Positions 1 to 11,475 of a stretch of DNA of 64,000 nucleotides are shown piece by piece. The stretch is taken from contig CAJNDS010002635.1 of NCBI GenBank assembly GCA_905221605.1, positions 595,918-659,917 of the forward strand. The letters are read 5' to 3'. Source of the DNA: Symbiodinium natans. Taxonomy: Eukaryota > Sar > Dinophyceae > Suessiales > Symbiodiniaceae. Within the stretch, counting starts at the first letter, position 1. Each line of letters starts with the position of its first letter. A model generated the notes under the pieces. That model worked only from the letters and a program-made list of their open reading frames with translations. It had not been told where the DNA came from and made no database searches. A program made the position numbers and the translations under genes.

Positions 1-176
1 CCTGCAAATCCTACAAACCCAAAAGCCCATCAACCCCGCGGGCCCTAAAACATAAAAACCTAAACCCAACAAACCCCAAAACCTATACGCACTATAAACC
101 GCAAACGCCCCAGAGCTCTCGAGAATACACCATAGACACCATTGTAGACCCTGTAAACCTCTCTAAACCCCAAATT

Positions 177-215
177 GGGATGTTCCCCCTATTAAGGACT
201 AGGGGGAACATCCCA
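177..215. mobile_element. TIR-H minimal palindrome
   Basis: A 39-bp perfect-arm palindrome: GGGATGTTCCCCCTA and its exact complement around a 9-bp loop. The same arms end longer copies at 60825-60935, so this is probably a deletion derivative reduced to its ends. Confidence 0.7.
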
Positions 216-488
216 GCCTATACATGCTAGGGACCCTCTAAAACCCCGATAAACCCCTACACCCCATAAGCCCCATAAACCCCAAAAAACCCAGCTTTCC
301 CGAGCATGAACCATGGTACACTAAACCCTAAACCCTAAACCCCAAGCCCTAGACCCTAAACCCTAAACCCTAAACCCTAAGCCCTAAACCCTAAACCCTA
401 AACCCTGAGCCACGCTGCAAGGCGACACCTTGAGCCGCTGCATGGAGACCGCCGACATGGACAGGCGGTGCGTGCGCGGCGACAGCGG

Positions 489-840
489 CGCCTGGGCCGA
501 AGGCTTCGGAAGGGTTAAGGGTTTAGGGTTTTAGGGTTTTAGGGTTTTAGGGTTTAGGGTTTTAGGGTTTAGGGTTTAGGGTTTTAGGGTTTTAGGGTTT
601 AGGGTTTATGGGCTTTTTGCACCCCTCCCCCCCTCCCCCTCCCCCTTAAACCCCAGGCCGGGCGACAGTCGGATTCGGCAGCTTCGGTGGCGTTGGCAAC
701 TTGGAGGAGACCTCATCGAAACTCACCCTAAACCCTAAACCCTAAGCCCTGAAACCCTGAAACCCCTAAACCCTGAAACCCTAAACCCTGAAACCCTTAA
801 ACCCTAAACCCTAAACCCTAAATCCTAAACCCTAAACCCT
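489..840. repeat. Telomeric-type arrays, both orientations
   Basis: TTTAGGG and TTTTAGGG on the plus strand to 608, then CCCTAAA/CCCTGAA from 724. Unique GC-rich blocks lie between; the frames in them are ambiguous. Confidence 0.9.
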
Positions 841-1560
841 TGGCATGGGCCCTGAACAGGGGACCCCCTTATATACCCCGTATATACCTTGTAACATCTG
901 AAGGGCCCATGTCGCCCACGGTAGGTATTACTTGTACAGAAATGTTCTCGATTTTTTTTGCAATTTACAGAACCTATGTAAAGAAGATGCTGGAATCCAC
1001 ACAATTTATGGAATTTATGTACAGAAGATTCTAGAATTGATAACACTGATGGGACTTCTGGACTTGTTTGACTCATCGCATCACTCGTTTCGCGTCCCAT
1101 GAATGTGACGTTACGCAGATGGGCGATGTTGTATCCTGATTGGGTCCCTGGAAGTGGAGAAAAAGAACAACTCCGGAAACTGTTCAGCGGGATCACCTGA
1201 ATTGTTCCCCGTCACTTGTGACCAAAAAAACGGGCGACGCGAGATTTCGGCGAGGAAACCTTCTGAGTTTCTTCAAGGCCCCCCCCCCCCCCCCCCCCCA
1301 CACTGAAGGACAGCTCATTTGCTATGCCAGTAAACATTCAGCATGAATCCCTAAACTTCTCTACATGTTCACCTGGGGTGTGGATGTTCAGGGACTTGTT
1401 TGAGGATTCGAGGTGGCCGGGCTGAGATTGGGGGCGTTCGGAGTGCACTTTCGCGCTCGTCGAGACATACCGCAAAAAGCCGGAGTCTTTCCACTCCAAG
1501 CAGGGAGGTTGGAGATGCAGGTTCTTCTTCACTCCTCTTGGGACTGTCGTGAGCATAGGG
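840..1560. other. Unique stretch between telomeric arrays, no gene assigned
   Basis: Frames on both strands are open for 60-120 codons but none has a recognisable motif. A poly-C run lies at about 1279-1300. A short inverted sequence around 865-895 (TATATACC.CGTATATACC) resembles the core of TIR-F elements. Confidence 0.3.
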
Positions 1561-2942
1561 TTTAGGGCTTAGGGTTCAGGGTTTAGGGACCAGAAGACAG
1601 GGCAGCCCACAAAAGGACCTTGCAACCGGGCTGCTTCGGAGGCGGTGTAGGCGGAGACTGCGCGCATCGCTGCGACTCTCCGCGCTCTCGTGCCTGGCGC
1701 GGTTCCGACTATGGAGGGCCTTGGAAAGCCCTCTCAAGGAATCGCCCGTCTTGCAGCTCGGAAATTTTCTGGCTCACACCGGCCCGATCCAACTTCGTAC
1801 AAAATATACATGCCTCGAAGGAATAGAAAGGTGTGCTGCGGACTCCCAAATCAAGCCGAGTCTAAACCCAAAAACCCTGGGCCCTAAACCCTCAACCCTA
1901 AACTCTAACCCCTAAACCCAAAAACCCTGTAAACCCTACTAATTCGGCCCTAAGCCCAAAAGCCGTACAAAGGCGCTTCTGGGATTTGGGAGTCCGTTAT
2001 TCGGCCCTAAACCCTAAAGCCGTAACAAGCGCTTTTGAAAAATTTGGGAGTCCCTTCCTACCAATGGGCACCTCCTCGCATCGTAGCCACCAGGGCCGCT
2101 CGTGGGCACTTGTATCCTTAGGGTTTAGGGTTTAGGGTTTAGGGTTTAGGGTTTAGGTTTAGGGAGTTTGGGGAGTTTGGGGAGTTTGGGGAGTTTAGGG
2201 AGTTTAGGGAGTTTAGGGAGTTTAGGGGGTTTAGGGCCACGCAGGGAACCGTGAACTGGAAGCTAAAACCCAAGTCTAGATGCCCTTTTTGGATGGGAGC
2301 TCTTTTTCATAGGGGATTCTGCGACGATTGGGGTAGCAGGCGCGTGCCCTTTTTTCGTTTTCGAGCCCCAAATGGCCGCACCACCACTTGTTGGAGGAAC
2401 CATGGCTTCGCATAGGGGGTCTTAGCACTGAGCCGGGAAACCCTCGACCCCTAAAGCCCCAAAACAAGCGCCCGAAACCCCCTAACCCCGCCTGTGCCCT
2501 GATGCACCTCGCTACCGCAAGAAGAATGCAGTTCGAAGGCCCTTCAAGAACTGCCTACTAGACGTGCGCTCGCATCCCAAACCCCAAGATTTCTTGCGCG
2601 CCTCCTGCCCGACACACGTGACACGGGTTAAGGGGGGGGCCATGACTGACAATTGGGGGCGGAACAAGAACTGGGCTTCCGGCACAGGGCCTGGGGCCCA
2701 TTGCACCGAAGCCAGGCTGCTTTTGTATGAGGCGTGTTACTATAAGCTGCCAATGAATTGAGCCATATGTAGAGCCAAGAACTTTAGGATGTTGCTGCCG
2801 TAGGGCCGCTCTCTTCGCGCTCGTTGCGGGGGGGGGGGGGGGTGTCTTTGACATTTGCTGATCCTCTCGTGATTCCAGGGAGTGGCCCGCATCCCCCCGC
2901 ACGATTGATGACTGGAGCCAAAGAGGCACATCAGATTCGACA

Positions 2943-3251
2943 TCAGAACTCGAAGCTCTTGTACTTCTGCAAGGAAAATTCTGGCAGCATCGGGAAAGGA
3001 ATGGCAGTCTCCATTTTCTTCAAACACACTTTCACATCGCGATGCCCCAGGATGCTCCGCATGGTCTCTTGGGGGCTCATGGACGATGGTCGCCGGAGGT
3101 CGCCGGCAATTCCTTCCCGCGTCCGCGTTTCGAATCCTTCAAGGGGGGCGTCGCCGAAGTCCTCCAAGGCGCGGGAGGGAATTCTAGCCCTGCACGGGCG
3201 GGGGCGACCACCAGCATCTTCTTCGCGATCCTGAGAGAGGCACGTTTCCAC
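2943..3251 (-). CDS. Candidate ORF or exon, 102 codons
   Basis: An uninterrupted minus-strand frame, METCLSQDREEDAGGRPRPC to LPEFSLQKYKSFEF. The last 60 residues look protein-like (LEDFGDAPLEGFETRTREGI). Competing frames are open on the plus strand over the same bases, so this is tentative. No family recognised. Confidence 0.25.
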   Translation of the reverse strand: METCLSQDREEDAGGRPRPCRARIPSRALEDFGDAPLEGFETRTREGIAGDLRRPSSMSPQETMRSILGHRDVKVCLKKMETAIPFPMLPEFSLQKYKSFEF

Positions 3252-3489
3252 TGCTTCACTGCTCTTTCACACTCAGTTGGCCATCTGAAGCGAGTAGCAG
3301 CAGCAAGCTTGTAGCAGAGCTGATTCTGGGGGGGGGGGGGTAAGGCCTATAAGGGACCCTTATAATCCGATTCCCCTATATAACCCCTACAAGACCTCCC
3401 TACATACCTAAGTAGCGCCTAAATAACCCCTAAACAACCCCTAGGGTCCCTTATACGGGTCCCTCCTTTCGTCCCTTAAATTCAGGCCC

Positions 3490-4430
3490 CGGCATGCTCT
3501 TCTTCGCTGCCATTCTGTCGGAGGGGATGTGCAGTATCCGACGCTGCCACCGTGTCTGGCAAGCTGAATCTCCTCACCGTCTTGCCTCATGAGGCTGCCA
3601 GGTAAGGTGAGAGCAAGCTGAAACCCTAGACCCTAAACCCGAAACCCTAAACCCTAAACCCGAAACCCTAAACCCTAAACCCTAACTCTGAGGTTTTGGC
3701 TTGATTGCCCTTGATCATGTCATGCTTCCACATCGTCTCCCCGGTCTCCTCTTGAACGCCATGGGAAGGGGTTTAGGGTTCAGGGTTTAGGGTTTAGGGT
3801 TTAGGATTTAGGGCTTAGGGTTTAGGGACTACACGCGAAGGACACAGAGGAGGCGCCTCATTCTGGAGCCAAATCTTCTGGGTAACTGGGTCCACCTCAG
3901 GCAATGTTGATCTAGTGGCAGGGCGCATACTCATCGAATCAACAAGTTCATGGCACGCACCAGATTGTGCGAAGCTGGGGTCATGACATATTCCACCCAA
4001 ACATTCGAGTCGGAGATTTCTGCGTCCTAGCAACGGCATGGTGGAGCTTCTCTGCTGCGGCAACCGGATGAGTAACCCACACGACTGCCCAAGAAATCAT
4101 CAGGTGACCGGGTCTTGCCCCTTGCTCTTGCATCCCTTGCGCATGTCCCACTCTTGCAAACCTATCAGTCGCCTCACTGGCGAAGAAAAAAAACAACCCT
4201 AACGCAAAACCCAAAACCCTAAACGCCAAACGCAAAACCCTAAACCCCAAACCCTAAACCCGAAACCCTAAGCCCCAAACCCTAAACCCTAAACCCTAAA
4301 CCCTAAACCCCATCCCAGCCTTCACCCGCTGTTCCTGTCGCTTCCGAAAGTTGGTATCTACGGAGGCGGCGAGCTCCTCAATGGCGACGTCTGTCCGTTG
4401 CTTGGCCTCTTTTCCGTTCGGAAAATCTCT
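3490..4430 (-). CDS. Exon-like segments, unidentified gene
   Basis: Three minus-strand open segments separated by telomeric arrays: ~4420-4315 (KQRTDVAIEELAASVDTNFR), ~3765-3690 (VQEETGETMWKHDMIKGNQA), ~3590-3495 (RRFSLPDTVAASDTAHPLRQ, TGA stop). Charged, soluble-looking sequence. Boundaries are approximate and no family is recognised. Confidence 0.3.
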
Positions 4431-4924
4431 TGGCGAACTTAGGCAGGTTTGGGGTTTAGGGTTTGGGGTTTGGGGTTTGGGGTTTTGGGTTTGGGGTTTG
4501 GGGTTTGGGGTTTAGGGTTTAGAGTTTAGGGTTTAGGGTTTTGGCAAAGGGCAACCGGTCGCATCATCATATACCTTATGGCTATCTTTCATGTCTGCCG
4601 ATGACTTCACCTATGCACAATATTTCTATCTTGCCATTTCTATAGAACACTACTCTTATGTTAACATCCTGTTCCTGTGCTGTATATTTGCAAACTTAAA
4701 AAATGAATAAATGACTATTCTTCTCTTGTTGGATCTTATTCTGTAAACAAAATGATTCTATACAATAGTACGCTTCTACACACTAATACCATGCTATACA
4801 ATAATATTATTCACTACATTGTGCTTCGTAGGGCCTCATCGCCCAGCCACGCCGAGGCCCTCGTCTGGGCCTCCCAACTGCAAGTCTTTGCACCCGAAAG
4901 GACACACCACGCAGGGACGGTCAG

Positions 4925-5015
4925 ATGGTTTGGGGGGTTTAGGGGCTTTGGGGGGTTTTGGGGGGTTTTGGGGGGCTTTGGGGGGTTTTGGGGGGTTTGG
5001 GGGGTTTTGGGGGGA
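4925..5015. repeat. GGGGGGTTTT-type array
   Basis: Runs of five or six G separated by TTT or TTTT, unlike the surrounding heptamers; strong G-quadruplex potential on the plus strand. No unit of TTTAGGG except one at the start. Confidence 0.85.
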
Positions 5016-5493
5016 CAGTCGCGACGGCCCATGACGTGCGCATGGCATGTCTGCGATCCCTGCACCTCTTCTGGGAGAAACATTGGGCCTTTAACATGGT
5101 CCCTTACCTCCAAAAAGGGTTCTGAGGTATGGACCATTGGGGTGTACAGGGTATATAAGGGTTCCACTTTTCAGGGCCTATATTGAGGGACCATGTAGCT
5201 ACCCTAAGAGCACCCGAGCCTGCAAGAACACGATCATTCACTTGTGACTCGGCTTCGATCAGATGTCGGAGGTTTGCTCGTGGGCATTTGGGGTTTGATG
5301 GTTTAGGGTTTAGGGTTTTAGGGTTTGCTGAGCCCTACAACCCCTTTATGATGTATGGGACACAGAAGAGATGATCTTTAACCCAACCTGCCTTAACAAC
5401 TGAAGGGCTACGGAACATGTTTGATCTAGGAAGAACGAGCTTCTACTGGTAGCAAGTACGGTGCTCGTTGCCTTCTATGCCCTTTCCAGGACA

Positions 5494-5600
5494 AGGGTTT
5501 AGGGTTTAGGGTTTAGGGTTTAGGGTTTAGGGTTTAGGGTTTAGGGTTTAGGGTTTAGGGTTTAGGGTTTAGGGTTTAGGGTTTAGGGTTTAGGGTGTAG
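5494..5600. repeat. Homogeneous (TTTAGGG)n
   Basis: About 15 identical units. Other long pure arrays: 12489-12622, 12944-13044, 18787-18912, 21467-21530, 25150-25220, 26523-26800 (CCCTAAA), 34157-34232, 45276-45385 (CCCTAAA), 50712-50790 (CCCTAAA), 54776-54890 and 61608-61680. Confidence 0.95.
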
Positions 5601-6137
5601 GGCCACATCCCTCCGCCTAGGGCTCCCAAAGCAACAAACAGCTGGGATCGGCTTGGGAAGGTGCGTAGAGCAATGGACCTACACCCTAAGCCCCACAAAC
5701 CCTACAAACCCTATAAATCCTACAAACCCTATCTTAGTTGTCCAGTACCTAGGGGTTTTAAAGGTTAACCTTTGGGATTATAAGGGGAATATATTAACCA
5801 AAAAGGTTAAAGGTTACCTACTCTCCTACAAACCCTATGAAACCTATGAACCCTACAAACCCTATAAACCCTACAACCCCCATAACCCTAAAAAAACCCT
5901 GCAAACATAAACCCTTCTATAGCGACTCGCCACCATCCCTTCCAACACTTGCCCTGCCTGGTGGAGGTCCTGCTTGGTATGCGCACCGTGGGCATGGGTC
6001 CTCCGGCGTGATGCAAAGAAAGACTAGAGGGACCAAAGTAACCCTAAACTTGGGTACACACCAAACTACTACAATCCCCGATTAGGGTACCTGGAATCAT
6101 AAGACCTTGCAGGACTCAAGTCCCCAAGGACATGGAT

Positions 6138-6620
6138 TCAACTAGCAGTCCTTGCCGCAGTCCAGGGGCAAAGAGGTGGCAGCAAGGATGTGGCTGGGAT
6201 AGTTGCTGTTGCTGGGGCGTTTGCAGGTTCAGGCACGCTTGCTGGTGCGGTGGTTGCTGCGGTGGTTGGCGCAGATGCTGGGATGGGTGCCGGTGGGAAA
6301 GAAGCTGGAGGGAAGGGAGGGAAGGACACAGGCCGAGGGACGGATGCAGGCGGAGGGAAGGATGCAGGGCGAGGGGCGGACGCAGGCGGAGGGAAGGATG
6401 CAGGGCGAGGGAAGGATGCAGGCTCAGGGAAGGACGTCGGCGGCGGGAAGGCAGCTGGCGGAACTGCGCCTGGGAAGGGCGGGAAGGATGCCGGTCGGTA
6501 GGATGCAGTTGGTGGCCGCTCTGGAGAAGGTGTTGAAGACATGCTCCTTGCAGCAAGGCATGCTGACGCAGGTGTGGAACTTCCCCCCTGGTGCCTATAG
6601 TAAGGAATGAGGGAATGAGG
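6138..6620 (-). CDS. Low-complexity Pro/Ala-rich reading frame over a minisatellite
   Basis: On the minus strand a frame reads repeats such as PASFPPPASAPRPASFPPPA; on the plus strand the same bases read AGGGKDAGRGADAGGGKD. The DNA is a G-rich minisatellite of 14-15 bp steps (GGAAGGATGCAGG type) at about 6310-6480. All frames are open because of composition, so coding status and strand are uncertain. Confidence 0.25.
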   Translation of the reverse strand, partial: PHSLIPYYRHQGGSSTPASACLAARSMSSTPSPERPPTASYRPASFPPFPGAVPPAAFPPPTSFPEPASFPRPASFPPPASAPRPASFPPPASVPRPVSFPPFPPASFPPAPIPASAPTTAATTAPASVPEPANAPATATIPATSLLPPLCPWTAARTAS

Positions 6621-6738
6621 GCCCCATATATATATATATATATACATATATGTATGTATATATGTATGTATATATATATATACACATCCTTTAAGGGGTT
6701 GTATAGGGGACCCTAATTCCCTCATTCCCTACTAAGAA
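6600..6738. mobile_element. TIR-F element with (TA)n core
   Basis: Ends TAGTAAGGAATGAGGGAATG and the complement of AATTCCCTCATTCCCTACTA; the centre holds a TATATA/TATG microsatellite of about 70 bp. CCAGCC flanks the right end as in other copies. Confidence 0.7.
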
Positions 6739-6861
6739 CCAGCCAGACTTAGCTGGCAGCTCGTCACTCTCGGTCCTGTCAACATCAGAAGGTCCAGACA
6801 CCTGTTGAGCAGATATTTAGGGACATCGGTTTAGGGTTTAGGGTTTAGGGTTTAGGGTTAG

Positions 6862-6976
6862 GGTTAAGGGTTAAGGGTTAAGGGTTAAGGGTTAAGGGTT
6901 AAGGGTTAAGGGTTAAGGGTTAAGGGTTAAGGGTTAAGGGTTAAGGGTTAAGGGTTAAGGGTTAAGGGTTAAGGGT
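6862..6976. repeat. Homogeneous variant array (TTAAGGG)n
   Basis: About 16 identical TTAAGGG units bounded by TTTAGGG on both sides. Confidence 0.95.
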
Positions 6977-7277
6977 TCAGGGTTCAGGGTTCAGGGTTTA
7001 GGGTTTAGGGTTTAGGGTTTAGGGTTTAGGGTTTAGGAGCACTGAAGCGCTCCACATGAAAGACAGACTATCACCATCATACCCAATTAGAATATAGAAG
7101 ATGAACAGAGCAAGAAAGATTAGTATAACACTAAGCATAACCATGACATAGATCAAGAATATGATAGCATGTAGGCATAGTTTTCAAAACTGACAGGCTG
7201 CTGGTGGGCCTCTGGCAAGTCCCACGGGTCAACACATGGGATGTGGCCGCCAAGGCCTAGCAGGATAGAAAGAGAGG

Positions 7278-7304
7278 GAGCGAGCGAGCGAGCGAGCGAG
7301 CGAG
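7278..7304. repeat. (GAGC)n microsatellite
   Basis: Six GAGC units between GAGAGGG and GAGAGACG. Confidence 0.9.
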
Positions 7305-7384
7305 AGACGCTGAGATGGTTGCTTTTGCGGACCTGCCCTAAACCCTAAACCCTAAACCCTAAACCCTAAAACCCAAGTGTGCGT

Positions 7385-10300
7385 TCATGCAGCGCTCTCG
7401 GCTGGAGGGCTTTTCGATACGATACAAATGTCTGCTGGCAATGCCACGCCTGCACCGTCGAACAGGTGCTCCGCTAGCATGTGCGCGCCCCTGAGCGCGG
7501 GGAGGTTGCCACTTAGGTCAGCTGCGTCACTGACCATCTGGGGGTTTACGAAGATAGAGGACCTTTTAGAACCTTGCGGACGAAAGGAACCCTAAAAGGG
7601 TTTATGGCTCATATACCTTGGAATTATAGTAGTCAGGGTATATGACCCCAATTTTAGGGTTCCCCAAGGAATAGGCCCCCCCCAAAATAGTAGGATTCCC
7701 TTCTAAGGTAGACCCCAATAAGGTACCCCTACTGTAATTTCGGAAACCCCCCATGTTACAACATCCGACAATGACGGCATCGCCACTCCCCACTTCCCCA
7801 TGGACCATACCTTGGCACTTTTGGTGCTTGGGCGCGGAAAGTAACCAATCCCCTCCCCTATTGTTAACCCCCCCCCCTCGCCCCTCAATTTCAAATACTC
7901 CCCTGTACTATAAGCCCTGAACCCTAACCCCCAAACCCTAAACCCTACACCCGGATAATGGGAGTACTTCATTTTTAGGGGGTAGGGGGGCGGGTGTGAT
8001 ATTAGGCGGAGGGGCTTACCGAGCTTGCTGCTGATCACGGACCCACGCCAACCAGGGTCTCCAGGTTTCCACCTGTAGGGCACTTGGGGTTCAGGGCTTA
8101 GGGGTTTAGGGCTTAGGGTTTGGGGTTTAGGGTTTAGGGTTAGGGTTTAGGGTTTAGGGTTTAGGGTTTAGGGTTTAGGGTTTGGGGTTTAGGGTTTAGG
8201 GTTTTGGGGTTTAGGGTTTAGGGCAGTTTCGCGAACCCAGGGGTCTCGGCTCCTGGCTGCAGTTGCGCAAGGCTGTCGCCTCTTGAGCGAAACCCTAAAC
8301 CCTAAGCCTCAAACCCTCAAACCCTACAAACCCTCAAACCCTAAACCCTTATAAACCCTGTTAAACCCTATAAACCCTACAAATCCTCGAACCCCTAAAC
8401 CGGAAACCCGAAACCCTAAACCCTAAGTCACGGCACCCTCTACTCAACGCCTCCGAGCTCAGCGTGGGGCCGTTCCCGAACACAACGAGGCCACGCCGCG
8501 CGCCTAGGTGCAAACCCTAAACCGTAAAACACTAAAACCCTAAAAAATACTTAGACACTACCTAAACCCCGAAAAGCACTAACTACCTAAACCAGAAAAG
8601 CCCTAACACCCTAAACCCTAAAACCTTAAACCCTAAACCCTACAACCCTAAACCCTAAACCCTAAAGCCCTGAACCCGAAGAACCCACTCTATTCGAGGG
8701 ACGCTCCAAGCTTCGAGGGCTCTTTCGCGGGATTCGGCCGAGGGGCCTATACCCTACAAGCACTAAAACCCTAAGACCCTAAGACCCTAAAACCCTAAAA
8801 CCCTACTGTAAAACCCCAAAAGCCAAAAACCCTAAACTCTAAAACCCTAAACCCTACCGAGGAGCGGGTGAGCAGGACGTTGACCCGGCGCGGGTCGCGC
8901 ATGAATCCGACCTCAGCTTCCAGGATTCGACAACTTCCCCTGGAAACTCCATTGCTACATTCGCTGGCTTGGACACGGTGGTGGAAGCATAAATAGATAC
9001 AAATGTATCCATATACATACTTATATATGTATATAAATACATAATACATATATATATATATTATTTATTTGTTTACTTAATTATACTTATACAGAACGGT
9101 ATTTCTACACACATATCCATATATACACATATGCCTATACATTTTCACATACATATACTTATAAGGACCACATGTACTTTGTGTTGCAAATAAATAAGCC
9201 CAGATCAACTAAAAAAAGCTACAGATACATACACATATGTCTTGTGTGTATTTCCCTATTGGCAGATTCCGGAGGCGGCCATGCAGCATTTTTGTTCACC
9301 GAGCCCCCTGCCTTGAAGTGGGATCTTACCTTGGCCAAGATGGCTTGGAGGTGCTTATGAGATTGGGGTTCAGGGTTTAGGGTTTAGGGTTTAGGGTTTA
9401 GGGTTCAAGGTTTCGGGGGCCAGAAGTCTGAGGAAGAATGAGGAACCCCTTCCTGGGACAGGCCTTTGCTAAAAACACATCAACCTTGGGGTGGGATCTC
9501 TATATAAGGAGGCTTTCCTAAACCCTAAACCCTATTGGGGTCCTTATTGTAAAGGAATCCTACGATTTGGGGGGTCTGCCCACCAACATGGAAGAGGCTC
9601 TAAAAGGAAGCCGATCTGCCCTCACCCATAGATCATGAAGCTCTTCGTGGATTATGGGTTTGGGTTTAGGCAAAGATCCTACCTCACACGGGGTTTCGTA
9701 AAAATAAGGTTACCCCTTGTATACCCAAAATAGAATATCATCCCTTTAAGGGGACCCCGAAAAAGGGTACCCCTATTTTCGGAAACCCCCTACATGACTC
9801 CAAGTGTCTAGAGCCAATCAGCGGCCACCACCCCCCAAAAAACCCAACATCCTTCGCAGTTCCGGGCTTTGCACATGTGCCTGCGCGCGCGTGCCCATTT
9901 TTGTCACGGATGCTTAAAGCGATAAGAGAGCGCAGCATGGAACACGAGTACACCGGCGCACCCCTTGGTGCGCCGGGCAGATCATTTCGCTGCCTCCCTT
10001 TTTGCAGCCGGACTGAGGGCGTTGCCGGAATACTGCTGATCCCACTTCGCTCCATCTCACGCTGCCTCCCTAAACCCTAAACCCGAAACCCTAAACCCTA
10101 AACCCGAAACCCTAAACCCTAATCCACGAAGAGCTTCATCCCCGCCCGGTTGAGGCGGTCGATGAGGACTTGGCCGAGGGCAAACGACGGCGTCAGCACG
10201 CCTCCCTTGGCACAGCCTTTGGGTCGAAATGAACCCTAAAAAGGGTTTAGGGTTTAGGATTTAGGGTTTAGGGTTCATATACCATATAATCGGAAGTATA

Positions 10301-11443
10301 GTCGTATAGGGTATATAAAGGGTTTAGGGTTCATATACCTTGGTAGGAATATTACAGTAGTATAGGGTGAATGACCCCAAACCCTAAACCCTAAACCCTA
10401 AACCCTAAACCCTAAACCCTAAACCCTAAACCCTAAACCCTAAACCCTAAACCCTAAACATGTCGTCTCCAAGGAGCCCTCCCTTTCCAGGGCACAGCAG
10501 AGTGCGCACTCGACCGACATGAGGGCCGTGGACTTGTATCCCGGATCCCCACACTTGCCGCTCTGTACCTGCACCACGGTTTAGGGTTTAGAGTTTAGGG
10601 TTTGGGGTTTAGGGTATAGGGTTTAGGGTTTAGGGTTTGGGGTTTGGGGTTTAGGGTTTAGGGTTTGGGGTTTAGGGTATAGGGTTTAGGGTTTAGGGTT
10701 TAGGGTTTATGGCTTAGGATCTAGTAATTTAGGGTTATGGGGTTTAGGGTTTAGGGTACTATGTAAAAATATTATCATTAAGTATTCATAACAATGTAAA
10801 AGATGATGTTGAACACTGACCCAGGTACATGGGCAACCACCTTGAGGGGAGCCTTGCTGGCCTCTTTGTCAGCGAGGGCGATGGTCTTGACTTGGAAGTA
10901 GCCCTCCTCCATCCCTAAACCCCAAACCCCAAACCCCAAACCCTAAACCCTAAACCCTCAACCCTAAACCCTCAACCCTAAACCCTAGACCCTAGACCCT
11001 AGACCCTCAACCCTAAACCCTAAACCCCAAACCCCAAACCCCCTCCTCCATGCTCTGGCGGTCCGGGCCCTGGCCCGGTACAGGCAGCACGTAGCGCGTG
11101 AGGAACCACCTTGGGGACGAATGATGAACCCTGAAAAGGTTTAGGGTTTAGGGTTGGAGTTTAGGATTTAGGGTTTTGGGTTTAGGGTTTAGGGTTTAGG
11201 GTTTAGGGTGTAGGGTGTAGGGTGTAGGGTGTAGGGTTTAGGGTTTAGGGTTTAGGGTTTAGGGTTTAGGGTTTAGGGTTTAGGGTTCTTATACCTTCAG
11301 AGGAATTATCGCCGTGCCCAAGGCACCGGCTGGGAGGCAGCCGCAGAAGGAGGAAGAAGAAGTTCAGGACCAAGACCGTGATCCAGGCAGCGAGGGCCGA
11401 GTCGGCCAGCAGGGCCTAAACCCTAAACCCTAAACCCTAAACC

Positions 11444-11475
<32 letters not shown>

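Noticed and set aside
825-1196. 123-codon minus ORF
   Set aside because: No motif and no exon-like composition; overlapping plus frames are equally open.
6116-6725. Long overlapping ORFs rich in Pro/Arg or Ala/Gly
   Set aside because: Most length comes from a minisatellite plus a TA microsatellite; kept only as a low-confidence coding candidate.
7278-7304. Possible CRISPR or satellite from GAGC repeats
   Set aside because: Plain tetranucleotide microsatellite; no spacer structure anywhere in the window.
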